From the NCBI GenBank assembly GCA_003117195.1, contig BDSI01000195.1:102742-166741 (forward strand): a DNA stretch of 64,000 nucleotides. Reading direction: 5' to 3'. Both the position numbers and the translations under genes were made by a program. A model generated the notes under the pieces. The model ran no database searches and was not told the origin of the DNA. It saw nothing but the letters and a program-made list of their open reading frames with translations. The DNA comes from Eudorina sp. 2006-703-Eu-15. Its lineage: Eukaryota; Chlorophyta; Chlorophyceae; Chlamydomonadales; Volvocaceae. Below, piece after piece: positions 49,600 to 61,600 of this stretch (the stretch's first letter is position 1; every line of letters starts with the position of its first letter).

Positions 49600-52500
49600 A
49601 TGGTCGTGTCGGCATTGGGTGGAGGCCATGCGAAGCCCTGCGCCAGGGCGTCCGCTGGCCAGCGTCGCAGTGCTTCAGTTCTTGCCGCTTTCTTGAGAGC
49701 AGGCCCAAGCGTGATAAGGCAGCCGAGTCACTTTTATCGCCTTTGTAAGCAGGATATGCTTCCGACAGTTCGAGCCTTTGGCGGGCTGGTGAGGACGTGG
49801 CCAGACCTTTTTTCCTGGACGCAGGTCACCGCAAAGTCCCGACGAGTCAAGCATATAAACTGGCTTCTGACGCGACTGTATCTGGTTCCGACGTGCGTGC
49901 CGGTGACCTGAACGATATGTGCACCCTTCAGCTCGGAATGTTGTTCCAGCTCTTGTCCCGAGCAGGTGTGGTACGGGCCACCGTTACGTTGTTCTGGTCT
50001 CGCATCCGGTGGTCGTCGTGTTACAAAGTCGCGTCCTGTGGAACACCCGTTCGCAGGTAATAACTTCAGCACGATGCGGTGCACTGTCTACGCTAGGAAT
50101 TTCACGTCGGTCGGACCTGGTCAGGTCAAGTTGGTGCGCGTCGCCCAATTTCCTATGAATTCAGGTATGTCACGCGGTTTTCACGGAGTTTGGTAGAGCG
50201 GCACGCAAATGGATGTGGTCTCGGAGATAGATCAATTACATGTTGGCGACGATGATGTTATCTTGGTTCCCCGCAGGACCACCGGAGGAGCAGCCGGCGC
50301 AGCAGCAGCTCCTGCTGCACACCGTGAGTCGGCCAACCCCGCCCCCCACCCCGCCGGGCTCACCCGGCCGTGCCGTGTCCCAACCGTCCGTCCGTGTGTG
50401 TTTAGAAAGGAAATCCGTCGTGCGTGTCTGCGTGTGCGGGTGTGTGTGCTTTGGGCGGATTCACAAGCCCAGGGGGAGCGGGGGTCGGCCACTGGCGGTC
50501 CTCGTCCCCCACCTCCCCAACTGCAGCTGCGCTGCTCCCGTCAGGGGTCAGCGCTCCGCCACCCAACCTGCCACCCACATGGTCATCCGTCAGCATCATC
50601 CGTCAGCATCATCCGTCAGCATCATCCGTCAGCATCATCCGTCAGCATCATCCGAACACCACCAACCGCACCACCCCGGGAGGCGTCCTCGCTGTCCCGG
50701 TCCGTCGGGGGGATATCACTCGCACGGTCGAGGCACTGAACCCTAGCGGACCCTACCTTTGTGCACATTCCCGGAGGCAGGTTGTGCGCAACGAAAAAGC
50801 CTCCGCCCATCCTCCATCAACCTCCCCCCTCGCCCTGCCCTCCTCCCGGCAATCCGCCTCGTCCCCCTCCACCCCCGTCCCGCCCCGCAGGAGCAGTCCT
50901 GGGCGCTCCAGGGGGGCTCCGCGGCCGTGGACCCGTGCGCGACGATGATTGAGGACTGCCTCCTGCAGCGGGAGGTGGTGGCCCTCCCCGCCTCCTCCTC
51001 CCTGGTGTTCCCGCTGGTCGATCAACAGGTGCTGGTGGGGCTGATGGTGGTGGAGCTGGAGGCGGACAGAGCGCCGGCAGCGGCAGCAGCAGCGGCCGCC
51101 GTCAGGAACCCGGGGGCGGAGCCGCTGGGGCGGGTGGGACAGCCGCTACCGCAGCAGCGGCCGCAGCAGCAGCAGCAACAACCGCCGCACGCGCAGCAAC
51201 ATCCGTACGCGCAGCAGCAGCAGCAGCAGATGCAGACGCATGCTGCCGCACCGCCGCAGCCATCCCAAGGGTCCGCGGGGCCCAGCTCGGGGCGGGATCG
51301 CCATTCCACGGCGGATGGCGGGCGGGGTACTGGTACGGCAGCAGGGAGGCCGATGGATCCGGCCGCCGCCGCCGCCTGTGGCGACGTCGACGACGGTGGC
51401 GATGGCAGCGGCAGCGGCGGCATGCCGGGTTTGGCGTTTCTGGATCGCGCGGCGCCGGGGCATGCCCATCCTCGCTGCCAGCACAGGAGCCTCAGCGGTG
51501 GGTGGGTGGGTGGGACGGCGGGACGGTGGACCCCGCGCTTGCCATGGTGTTGTCGTACAAAACTTAACCAAAGGGCGGGCACAGGAAACCCGTCGCTGTG
51601 CCGGTAGGCGGCGTCAGGGGTGTGTGGGTTTGCTGATTGGAGCCGCGGGACAAGATCCGTGACCTTTTCGACTTTGAATGAAAATATGTTTGTGTGTGAA
51701 GGTGATGACTGGGCGACTGCGCTACCCGGTGGGTGACTGCCGTACAGGGGTTGAGCCGATGTGGGTTGGGTTACGGCGGCGAGTTGCTCAACTTCCCCTG
51801 GCGGATTTCTCGATAAACTCAACTTCCCCAGGGTTCCGATGACAATGTCAATTTCCTTCCCGGCTTACCTGGATGCCGTGGCCTATCCCGCCGGCCCCCC
51901 TGCCGCCCCGCTGTCCGGTCACCCCGGGGGGAAAACGCAGTATGAACGCAGTATGAACGCAGTATAAACACGTCTGCAAATGCACTGCAACCTCCCCTCC
52001 CCGTTCCAGTCGAACCGTCGCTCTGGCAGCAGCGCAGTTTGAATATGTCCACCAATATCCTATATCCCTCCCCTCCTGGTCCCCATCCCCTCCGCAGACG
52101 ACGAGCTGCAGTGTCTGCGGCTGGCGGTTCCGCTGCTGGCCAAGGCGTGCGGCATGGACGCCCGGGCCAGCTGGCAGCTGGCGCAGAGCTCCGTGTCGGC
52201 GGCCGCCGCGCGGGGGCTGCTGCGGGAGGCGAGGCGGCCGCTGTCGGCGCTCAACACGTTCGGGGCCATGCTGGTGCCGCGGCTCAAGGACGGGGACCCG
52301 GACAAGGACATGGCCAAGGCGATTGTGGTGCAGGTGGGAGTGGTTTTGGGGCCGCTGGGAGGTGGTTTGTGTTCTTAGGCAGGCAGAAACAGGTGTGTGT
52401 GACATGCGCGGGGCCGAGAAGCTCCCCAAAATTTGCCCGTATGCATATCCAATATACCCATTGCCCGACCCATGTGATAAATATCAGGCGGAAGAACGCT

Positions 52501-54662
52501 GTCGATTTGGCGCGCTTTTGGTGCCGGTGCGTCGCGGAAGACTACCAGCTGGTGCGGGTCAGCTGCCGGTGCCTGCCACCCGCCCTCCCCATCATATCGA
52601 CCACCCACCCACCCCTCATCACCCCATCCATCCCGATCAGGGCAAACGCCTCCAGGACCTTGTGTGGCAGCTGGAGGACGCTCTCCACGGGGCCGCAGTG
52701 CCCGGTGGTTCCGGAGCCGGGTCGAGCCCCCTGCTCGGAGGGGGCTTGGGGCCCTCCGGCGCGATGCCGCAACCGGCGGATGCGGCGTTTGGCCTGTCCA
52801 GTGGCGGCGGCGGCGCTGGTCTGGCGGCGCCGCACCCGCTGACCGCCCCGCCCTTCCGCAGCCCCACGGCACTGCCACGTGACCCCAGCCCTGCCGTACA
52901 GGAGCTGCTGTCGCTCCCGCCGCCACGGTCCGCGGCGACCCTGACCGCCACCCCTCCCCACCAGCACCACCACCACTCCCACCCCGCGCTGCCGCAGCAG
53001 CATCCTGCCCACGAGGCGCAACCCGCGCGGCTGATGGCCTCCGAGGCTGCCTCCGGCTGCCTGCCGGGGGAAGCCGCGCCGGTGGAGGGGTCGCTGCAGT
53101 GCAGGGGCCTCGACGTCGGTGCGGGGCCTTCGGCGCTGGAGAGCGGCTCGCCGCGGTTCAGCTCGGGGGGCGGGGCGGTGTCCCCGGGTCGGGTGACGTT
53201 CGTGGACAGATCCCGTATGGAGGGGGCGGCCACTACTGGCGGTCTTGGGGGTGGCAGTGGACGCGGCGGCGGTCCTGCCGGTCCCGCCAGTGACACCGCC
53301 GAGTCCACCGCCGCGCAGCCGTTCACGATCCGGCAGCCGCCAACCTTCACCCGCGGCCCGCTGGGACCCTCGGGCGGCCGCCCGTCGGCGTCGTCGTCCT
53401 CCTCCTCCTCCTCCTCGTCCTCCTCGCCGCACAACCCACGGGGTGGTGGAGGAGGGGGTGCGGCCACCGCCACCATCGACGTGGAGATGGAGTGCAGCGA
53501 TGGGACGGGGAGGCGGGCCGGGGCGGCTGCGAGGCGGTCGGCGGCGCGGCTGCTGCATGACGGGGCGGGCGCCAGCGGTAGCGGAAGCGGCGGCGGCGGC
53601 GGCGGCGCGTCGTGGGGCTCCTGGATGGCTCCGTCGCAGCTCAACGGCGGCGGCGTGCTGGCGGCGGCCGTCCCCGTCAGCACCAACCTCGCGTCGGCCC
53701 TGGCGGGTGTGCTGGCCGCGGCCCAGCGGCTGGCCGCCGTCAGCGGCATCGGACTGATTGTCAACACACCGTTGGCGGCGGCGGTGCTGCCGCGCCGCGC
53801 CGCGGGGGCCGGCGGAGTCGGTCCCCGCGGCAACTCGGCGCGAGTGGCCCACTCGGCTCCAGCCGCCACTGCTGCTGCCGCTACGGCGGCTGTGGCGCGA
53901 GATAGCCACGGGGCCCCGGCAGCGCCGCCGCTGCAGCTTGTGGAGAACACAGCCTCCTCCTCCGCCGCCGCCGCCGCCGCCTCCTCCGCCTCCGCGGGCG
54001 GGCCCCCCGCGGTGGCGGGTCCGCGGTTGATCCCCCGGCCCTCCCGGCCGCTGCTGGTGGGCGTCAGCGCCGCGCTGCTGCACAAGGTGGTGGGCTACAT
54101 GCTGGACATTGCGCTGCAGTGCACCCCGCGGGGCGGCCAGGTGTGCGTGTCGGCGCGGCAGGACGGCGCGGGGGTGCAGCTGCAGGTGCTGCACAGCGGC
54201 CGGATGGACGTGCAGCGCCTGCAGGCGGGGCAGCGGCCCAGGTCCTGGCTGCACACCGCCACCACCCCCACCACCACCACCCCAATCCCCTCATCCGCAT
54301 CGGCATCAGTATCGGTATCAGTACCCTCCGGCGCGCAGCTCAGCGCGGCTCCAGCGGCCACCACCCGCCTCGCCGGCGCGGGCACGGCCGTGGCCGTGGC
54401 GACGCGGCCCGCGTCCGCGGCAGCCGCCGCCTCCGCCGCCGCGCCGGCGCCGGCTCCGACGCCGGTTCAAGCCCCGGCGGGTTCGGGTGCGTTGAGCGTG
54501 GCGATGGCGCAGGAGCTGGCGCAGCAGGCGGGCGGGCACCTGACCGTGTCGTACCCGCACAACATGGTCAACGCCCAGAGCGGCTCCCTGGATGTGGGCA
54601 CCAGCGTGGAGGTCTGGCTGCCGGGACCCGCACCGGGACCCGGGGCGGCGGCGCTCAACTGA
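49600..54662 (+). CDS. Chloroplast sensor kinase (CSK) homologue
   Basis: Proposed exons are 49,600-49,744, 49,825-50,008, 50,070-50,164, 50,277-50,323, 50,891-51,497, 52,098-52,333 and 52,641-54,662. Phases agree at every junction, giving 1,111 residues. The 61-base second intron has a weak donor and is the least certain. CSK is a plastid two-component-type kinase that links photosynthetic electron transport to plastid transcription. The match to plant CSK covers the order: leader, GAF-like sensor (about 70-215, with FPLVDQQVLVGLMVVEL), dimerisation helix (about 360-420, REARRPLSALNTF, then IVVQ|GKRLQDL across the sixth splice), and a C-terminal kinase-like part (about 900-1,105, ending GTSVEVWLP). 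The H-box His is Arg, and no DxGxG motif is visible, so classical His phosphorylation is unlikely. Between about 460 and 890 lies a Gly/Ala/Ser/Pro-rich insert, and Gln runs follow the GAF part. The first ATG gives an Ala/Arg/Ser-rich leader fitting plastid import. Confidence 0.78.
50588..50652. repeat. 13 bp tandem repeat in CSK intron 4
   Basis: Five exact copies of CGTCAGCATCATC lie inside the 567-base intron 50,324-50,890. They read through as Ser/Ile/His codons in frame with the flanking exons but are within the spliced region of the model. Confidence 0.85.
52007..52070 (+). mobile_element. Introner-like repeat (a), 3' end of CSK intron 5
   Basis: Carries GCTCTGGCAGCAGCGCAGT followed by ATGTCCACCAATATCCTATA and then the polypyrimidine tract and acceptor at 52,096-52,097. 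Just upstream (51,940-51,985) three short CGCAGTATGAA-like repeats lead into GCAGTATAAACACGTCTGC, a weaker second version of the same core. Confidence 0.6.
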
Positions 54663-57600
54663 GAGCGTGTTTCGCAGATGGGGGCCAGATGGGGGCCGTC
54701 CAGGGCTCTGCCCAGGGCGATATGGTGGGTGTCACCTGCCCGGCCCGTCGGCAGGCGGGGGAGGGGGAGCTCCCGACGGGAGGGTATGGAGCGGGGGCTG
54801 GATGCGCTGTCAGACCTGGCCGGCGCGACCGCTTCCAGGGCCAGTTGCATATCACCGATAAGAGCGCGGGGGGGGGGAGGGGGAGATCCCGAGAGGGTGT
54901 GGGCTCCCAGGTGGGCTCAATGACATCGGTGACCGGCCGACACCGGGTGCATCCGCGGGAGCCTCATTTGAAACTACCTATGAGGCGGAGCTCGCCGCCA
55001 TGCATTTGGATGGGGGCGGTTGGCGCACAACACCATACGTACGACAGTGATTGTGAGATGGGGATGTACGGACGGACGGACGGACAGATGCACGGTGGAC
55101 GGGTGTAGGGTTGCGCCTCGTTGCGCGGTGGGGGGACCGGAACCGAAAGGTGGAGGGGGGCAAGAGGAGCCCCCGGTGAGGGGATGGAGGGGGGGAGGGG
55201 GGGAGGGGCTGCAACAGTCCCTGAGATGGGATTGCCTGGCCGGACGGGGAAGCGGAGGGACCGACCGATGCCGACTTGGGCTCCCGGGGACGGATGGGCA
55301 CGCGCGCCGCGCCGATACGCCACCCCCCCTGCCCATCCGCCCATCCCATACTACAATGATTACCTTCCGGGGGTGCAACCAACGAAAGCATGCAGGGAAG
55401 GATTATGCTCACGTGGGCGTATGGGGGACAGAAGTAGCAGTAGTAGCAGTAGCAGTAGTAGTAGTAGTAGGGGGAGGAGGAGGAGGAGGGGGAGGGGGAG
55501 GAGGAGGAGGGGGAGGAGGAGCATGCGGCGCTTGTGCACCCCGACGTCTGGGTCGATCGACGGCGCGGGGGGGGGAGGGATGGCGGTCGGGGGGGCGGCA
55601 CCGGGGAAGCGGTTGCTGCTGATGTCGCTGGCACGGCAGTAGGGCTCGGATGTGCGGAGCCGTCAATCTGTCTGTCAGTCTGTCTGGGTCTGCGGAGGAG
55701 GTCCCGGCCGCCGCGCCCGCCAGGACCCCGTGAGGTGGGGCAGGCGCCCGCACCGCTGCAGCCATCTGTCGTTGTTGTTGTAGGTGGTGGTGGTGGTTTG
55801 AGCAAGTCGTTGTGATTGTGTTGACAGTCGGGTGAAACGTTCTGATCTGCGTTTTTGTTTCTACGCGCGCCGCGCCGCACCGCTGTACCTCTGACCCCAT
55901 TGTACGGTACGTTGGCCTGCCGGCCCCCGCGGTCTGTCTGTCTGTCGGTCTGTCTGTCTGTCTGTTGTACCCGGCTGCTGCTGCTGTCTGCCTGTCTGTC
56001 TGCACTCTGCACCGCATCCGTTTGGCAGGAGGGCGGGGAGGGCGGGAGGACCGCAGAGGACTACCCATTGAAGGAAGAAAGACGTTCGGAGTGTGTGTGC
56101 GTGTGTGTGTTGTAGCGCTGGCAGCCGCGCGGCCGGTTTGCCAACCTGTACACCAACCTGTACACCTCGCCGTCCTGTGCAGCCGCGCGGCCGTGTCCGG
56201 AGTGAATGTGACTTTGTGTGAGGATATAGACTGAGAGGGTTGTGTGTGTATGTGTTTAGAAATGTGTGTGTGTATATGAGCGAGAGAGACAGAGAGAGGG
56301 AGATGTCACAACTTGGGGAGAGAGGGATGGTCCAGAGAGCCATGCACGATGGACCCGGGGCGGGACTTCTGTCGCGGCATTCGTACGTTCGTACTGACGT
56401 TCGTACAGACGAGTGCCTGGGTGGGGGTTCGTGGGGTTGGTGCGGATGGGTATCGATAATATCGGTATCGGTATCGGGTGAGGATGCGGCCTCATGAGGA
56501 GGAGGTGGAGGAGGAGGAGTGTGGCCGTGTTGGCTGCCACCTCTGGGGGGTGGGGACTAGTGTTGTGGCAAATCCCCGTTTGCCATTTGGGGATTGGGTC
56601 CCCCTAATCCGGGATGTGATGAGCTGCGGGGGGCTGCTGCCTGCGCCCTGGCGGTGCGGTGCGGTGCGGTGCGGAGGACCCCGCAGACAGCGACAGCAGA
56701 CCTACCCACCCGGGGCAGTACCTACCCGGGGCGGTCGGAGCTGGAGGGCGCCGATGACGTGGGTGCATGCGGCTGGGACCTGGTGCTGGGCTCCTGGGCT
56801 CCGGGCAGGGAGGGAGGGACCCCCCCCATCGCGGGGAAGGGAGGGGAGGGGAGGGACGGGGATCCAGGGGCCGGAGATGGGGGCCGCGGGGTGGCGGAGC
56901 CGGGGGCCGCACCACCGTCGTCGTCCCGCCCTGGCCTGTCACCTCGGACGATGGGGCCTCATCCCCGGCCCCGGTCGATCCATGTACCGTATAAGGTTGG
57001 ACGTCCAGATGGAGTATTGGAATTACCGTACCGATGCCGTTGCATTACCGTACCCATGCCGTACCGATTTACTGCACTGGTACACACTGGTGCAGGGGAG
57101 ACTGGTTGGGAGTCGTGAACCTGAGTCTGGGGGGGGTGGGGTGGGGGAGAGAGCAGCGGATCTCTCTCTGGCCACACATCCGGCGCGGCGGTCCCTGGCG
57201 GAAGCGGAGGGGTGGGTGGGTGGGTGGGTGGGCTTCCTAGCTGCCTGGCTGGCTGGCTGGCTGGCTGGCGGGCGGATGCCGGGCGGCGGAGTCCAGCCAG
57301 GGGGGTCTCCCGATGGCTGGACTCGAGGGGCGAAAGGCGGTGCTCGGCGCGATGAGGCATCCACCCACCGCACGCGGTGTACATCATAGGAGGCTGAGGC
57401 CGGGGGAAGGGACGGCTGTGCGCCGTTTGCAGCCACACCGTAATTGGAAATGGAAATGTTGGAAGACGTGCGTGCTTGCTTGCGTGCTTGCTTGACCTGG
57501 CCTGCTTGGCGGTCGCGGATGCTTCAAGGCATGTTGCTGATGTTCGCAACCCCCCGGGTCCACCCCCGGTCCGCCGCTTCTGACCGCCCGCAGCCTGCCA

Positions 57601-58615
57601 ACTTCAGCCAACCCGGTGGCCCGTCCCACCAACCCATCCCGTGTCAAACGTCACAGACCGATGGGAAACCGAAGGAGGAGGGCGAAGCACCAGCGTGGAG
57701 CGAGCTGTCGGGGTTCCTAACCGCGGCTAACGTTTTCTGTGCACGAAGCGAGTTCCAAGCTTTCCACCTTGCTTTGCCCAAGGCACAATTCAGACGAAAC
57801 TTGGCATTTTGCTCGTGGACGCAGCCAAAAGCACCAGCGGACGGAAAGGGATTGCGGATCGTTATAGCAGGTTGCGAGTGCGGTGGGGCGGGTCTGCGAA
57901 GCCCCGCCCATGCTATATTGGAGCCTGACATATGCGCAGCGAAACAGACCGCGAGCTGTTCAGCACATGAGTTGTTGTTGTTTTCCCTTGTTACACCAAC
58001 CCTTTGCAACATCCCAAAGCTGTCTTCTCTGTGAATGCTCCATTGTAGAGCCTGGATTCATCACCCAATATTGCTGTACAGCCTTTGTGCAATGACGGCT
58101 TTGTTTGGACGAAGCGGATGAATCACATTGCATTGATGCTTCGACACAATGCAGTAGCCTTGGAGGCGAAACCTCTTCTTATGCCCACATGTTTTTAATC
58201 AGAAATGGAATTTTAGCACGGAGGCCAGTGCGCATTCCGTTTTACATGCTTCCGATTGTTGCCTGTACCGTGGGCCGGTACCGGACTGGTTAGTCACTCA
58301 AGCTTGCATTAGAAAACTGCGAAGCAAGGTAGGATATTTATTTTTTATTTGTACACGCGTAACTTCTGCTCCGTTGCCTTATTTGAGTTCGGTTGTAATC
58401 GTACGACAAAGATGGAGCGCGAACAAAATCTTCGCCGTCCCTGAATCACATGGGAAACTGCAAGCACGTTGCCTTAATCCGCGGCACGCAGATCCCAGGT
58501 TGGTTTCTAGATCCTCAAACCTTCGACCTTGCGTGCGCAACACCGGAACCCGAAACATAGTCGCTCCGGGCGATCAACACACCAAAGCAGCAAGTGACAG
58601 CATAACTTTGAATTG
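54663..58615. other. Intergenic region between CSK and P450 genes
   Basis: The left part should hold the CSK 3' untranslated region; no clear TGTAA polyadenylation signal was found. The middle is dominated by simple repeats: AGT/AGC triplets (55,435-55,485), GTCT tetramers (55,662-55,690 and 55,931-55,965), GT/GA runs (56,240-56,300), GGGT (57,210-57,232) and GGCT (57,244-57,270). From about 57,450 to 58,610 the GC content falls, and this part probably contains the P450 promoter and leader. Open frames of up to 303 codons here are low-complexity and not called. Confidence 0.5.
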
Positions 58616-61600
58616 ATGGCGCTTCTGCGGCATTCTGTCAACTCATGTAGCGCGGCTCACGAAGCAACAACTCGAAAGAAGCCCTTGCGACAGGTGGTCG
58701 CGCTCGCGGCGGTGTCGCCATCGGGCGGCCGCTCGCAGCCCGACACACAGCCGCATCTGCAGTCTTTGCCATCTGCACCTTCCGTCGGAACCGCAACCGG
58801 CAGGCGCTCCCTTTCCGCGCCGGCAGCCTCCTCGGCTGTCGACGCCACGGCGTCGGCACCGTCGTCCGCGCAGCAAGAATCTAAATGCCCCGTCAGCCGC
58901 CTCACCTCGGCCCTGACAGCGGCGGCGGGTGCCGTACCGCTGCCGTCTGTCGCCTCACCCTCAGCCGCGGCATCGTCATCTTCGTCCGGGCTCGCACCCA
59001 TTCCCGGCCCGTCGCCGCTGAGTCTGGAGGCCCTGAAGGACGTGAGCATCATCTTCTTGCATGGTCTCCACGTAGCCATGCTGCGCTTCAGCGAGAAGTA
59101 CGGCCCGATCTGCAGGTACGTACGTACGGCAGAACGTACGGTACGGTGACCGACGGGGCGACACCCCGTGGTCGCCCCGGATTAATTTCTTTTTATCAAT
59201 GTAACCCCGTGGTCGCCAGCCCGGCCAGCGGCTGTCTCTAGGGCGCGCTGTATCGCCCAACCGACAACCGACAACCGACAAACGTCCGTACTGCGGACCT
59301 CAAGCTCCACAGGCGGATTGGCAATCGCGCCATGACGTCCCTGACGGACGGACAGCCCCCCGGGGGGGCGGGAGAGTGGGTGGGGGAGGGCTGGTTACTT
59401 GGATGATTACTGGGGAAGCACGCCAACACAGAGCAGACAAATTTCCCTCGCCCCTCCTCACCGCCCCTGGGGCCCCCCCTCTCCAAGTCTGTATCGGATA
59501 TTCGCTCTGGCAGCAGCAGCGCAGTATAAACATGTCTACCAATTTCCTATACCCCCTCCCCTCTCTTCCCCCCCAAAAGGTTCGCCAATCCCGCCTCCCT
59601 CAACGGCGCCACCAGCTGGGTCTTCCTCAACTCACCCGACAACATCCAGCACGTGTGCGCCACCAATGTACGGAACTACGGCAGGCGGTACCTGCCGGAC
59701 ATCTACACCTACGTGACGCACGGCAAGGGCATCCTCGGCTCCCAGGTGGGGGGTGCTGCGGACCTAAACCCGCCCTCCGACACACCCACCCTATCATCCA
59801 CCCACACACCCACCGACGCACCCACCTGCCTGCCTGTCCCCCTCCGTCCCCTCCCCCTCCGCCCCCTCCTCCCCCGCCCCCTTCCCATTCCCCCGGTCAC
59901 ACTGGTCACAGGATGAGTACAACACGCGTCACCGGCGGCTCTGCTCGGGGCCTTTCCGGAGCCGGGTGCAGCTGCAGCGCTTCTCCACCGTGGTGGTGCA
60001 GAGGCGAGTGGGGTCGCGTGTGTGTGTGTGTGTGGGGGGGGGGGGGTATTAGGAAATTGGTAGACATTTCACAAACTGCGCTGCTGCCAGAGCGACGGTT
60101 CGACTGAAAAACCTTAGTACAGAGTGGGGTTTGGGGGGATCAGGGTGTGTGGGGCCGCCCTCCCTCTCTGCGCGAGTGGGGGCCGCCGCCGATGCCTCTG
60201 GGGGGGACGCCCGCCGCATACCCGGAGGACGTCGCTTTGCCGTTGCAGTAGGTGTGGTGGCGAGGGCGCAGCAGCGGACAGCGGTTGGGCGGCCGGACAG
60301 GGGAGAGGGCCCGAGGCGGGAAGGCGGGAAGTGGGGGCCCCGGTCCGCAGTCCCGACCTGGAGGTTCCAGCGGCGCGCGGCCTGACGGTTCCCCCCAAAA
60401 GGGGGGGTAGGGGGGTGTTGGAGATGTCTGAGTATGTCGAGCACCTGACCCGTGGGAACCTGACCCGTGGGCGCTGTGCTGTCGCGCGCTGTGTTTGGAT
60501 ACCCACCCACCCCCGGCAGGTCCCAGCAGCTGGTGGACATCTGGACGGCGGCGGCCGAGGCGGCGGCGGCGGGCGGACGGCAGCAGCCCCTCCAGCCCCC
60601 CCAGCCCCTCCAGCCCCATCCAGCCCCACCCGCGGGTGCCTTCGTGACGGACGTGGCCACTCAGACCCAGCGGCTCACTCTGGATATCGTGGGGCTGGTG
60701 ACCTTCAGCCACGACTTCCAACAGGTGGCGCAAGTGCGCAGGTGGGGGTGGTTGGGGGTTAAATTGAAAAAAGAAATAAACCCGAAGAACGAACCCGGGC
60801 ACACCCAGCACAAGTCAGTATACTTACGTGGGGCGGTACCTGCATGGCAATGGAAATATAGGGAGGCGCGTGGCGGCGCGGCCGCGCTGCCGCCGGTGCA
60901 GTAGCAAACAAATGCGAACCCTCCCCAACCCGAGAAGGACAGATACTTTACCGACCTGAGGTTGTAGAAGGGGTTGCCGCGCCGAGGTCATGGCGATGCA
61001 CAAAGGGAAGCCGAGGAATGGAGTGAGCGGGCGCGGTGTGAGAGGGGCAACTACAGTAAGGGAACAACAAAAAGAAAACAGTATGCGAGAATGACGGGGC
61101 GGCAGCGCGGCACGGAAGGGGATGGGTGGTTGGGGGTGTGGAAGGGGTGGTGGGGGTGGAGGGGTGGAGGGGTGGAGGGGTGGGGTTGGGGGTTTGGGAG
61201 ATGGCGGGGTGGGGCTCTGTGGATGGGGGGATGGTGAGGATGCCTCCCGGGTGGGAGGGACACGACCGGCCGGGCGACCAGGAGAGATGGGACCCCCCGG
61301 TGGGGGGGAAGGGCAGGGGCCGGCTGGGGTTGGGAGGCGCATGTCATGACCGCGAGGTGTCCCGGGACTGCCCGGCGGGTCTCGGCGGGAGGGAGCACTC
61401 CGGAGCATTCCGGGGCTGTTGTTGTTCCGCAAGGAGGCCAAAAGGGGCGCTAGAACGTTGGGGTACCCGGTCGGGGTCGAACCCGGGTCGAAGGGGTCCC
61501 GGGACGGGAAGCGACGGGGCGCAGCGAGTGGAGGGTCCCAGGGCAGGGCAGGGCAGGGCAGGGCAGGGTGAGGTGAGGTGAGGTGAGGTGGGGTGCGGTG

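Noticed and set aside
50144..50158. CAATTTCCTAT in CSK exon 3 resembling the introner-like core
   Set aside because: Only 11 bases match, and it lies in coding sequence conserved with plant CSK; probably chance.
56478..57389. 303-codon frame in the intergenic region
   Set aside because: Low-complexity composition crossing GGGT and GGCT runs, with overlapping frames on both strands and no domain.
57444..58034. 196-codon frame upstream of the P450 gene
   Set aside because: No recognisable domain, and it starts in simple repeats; the area more likely holds the P450 promoter.
61450..61500. B-box-like GGTTCGACCCC on the minus strand of P450 intron 4
   Set aside because: No paired T-arm stem and no A box at a tRNA-like distance.
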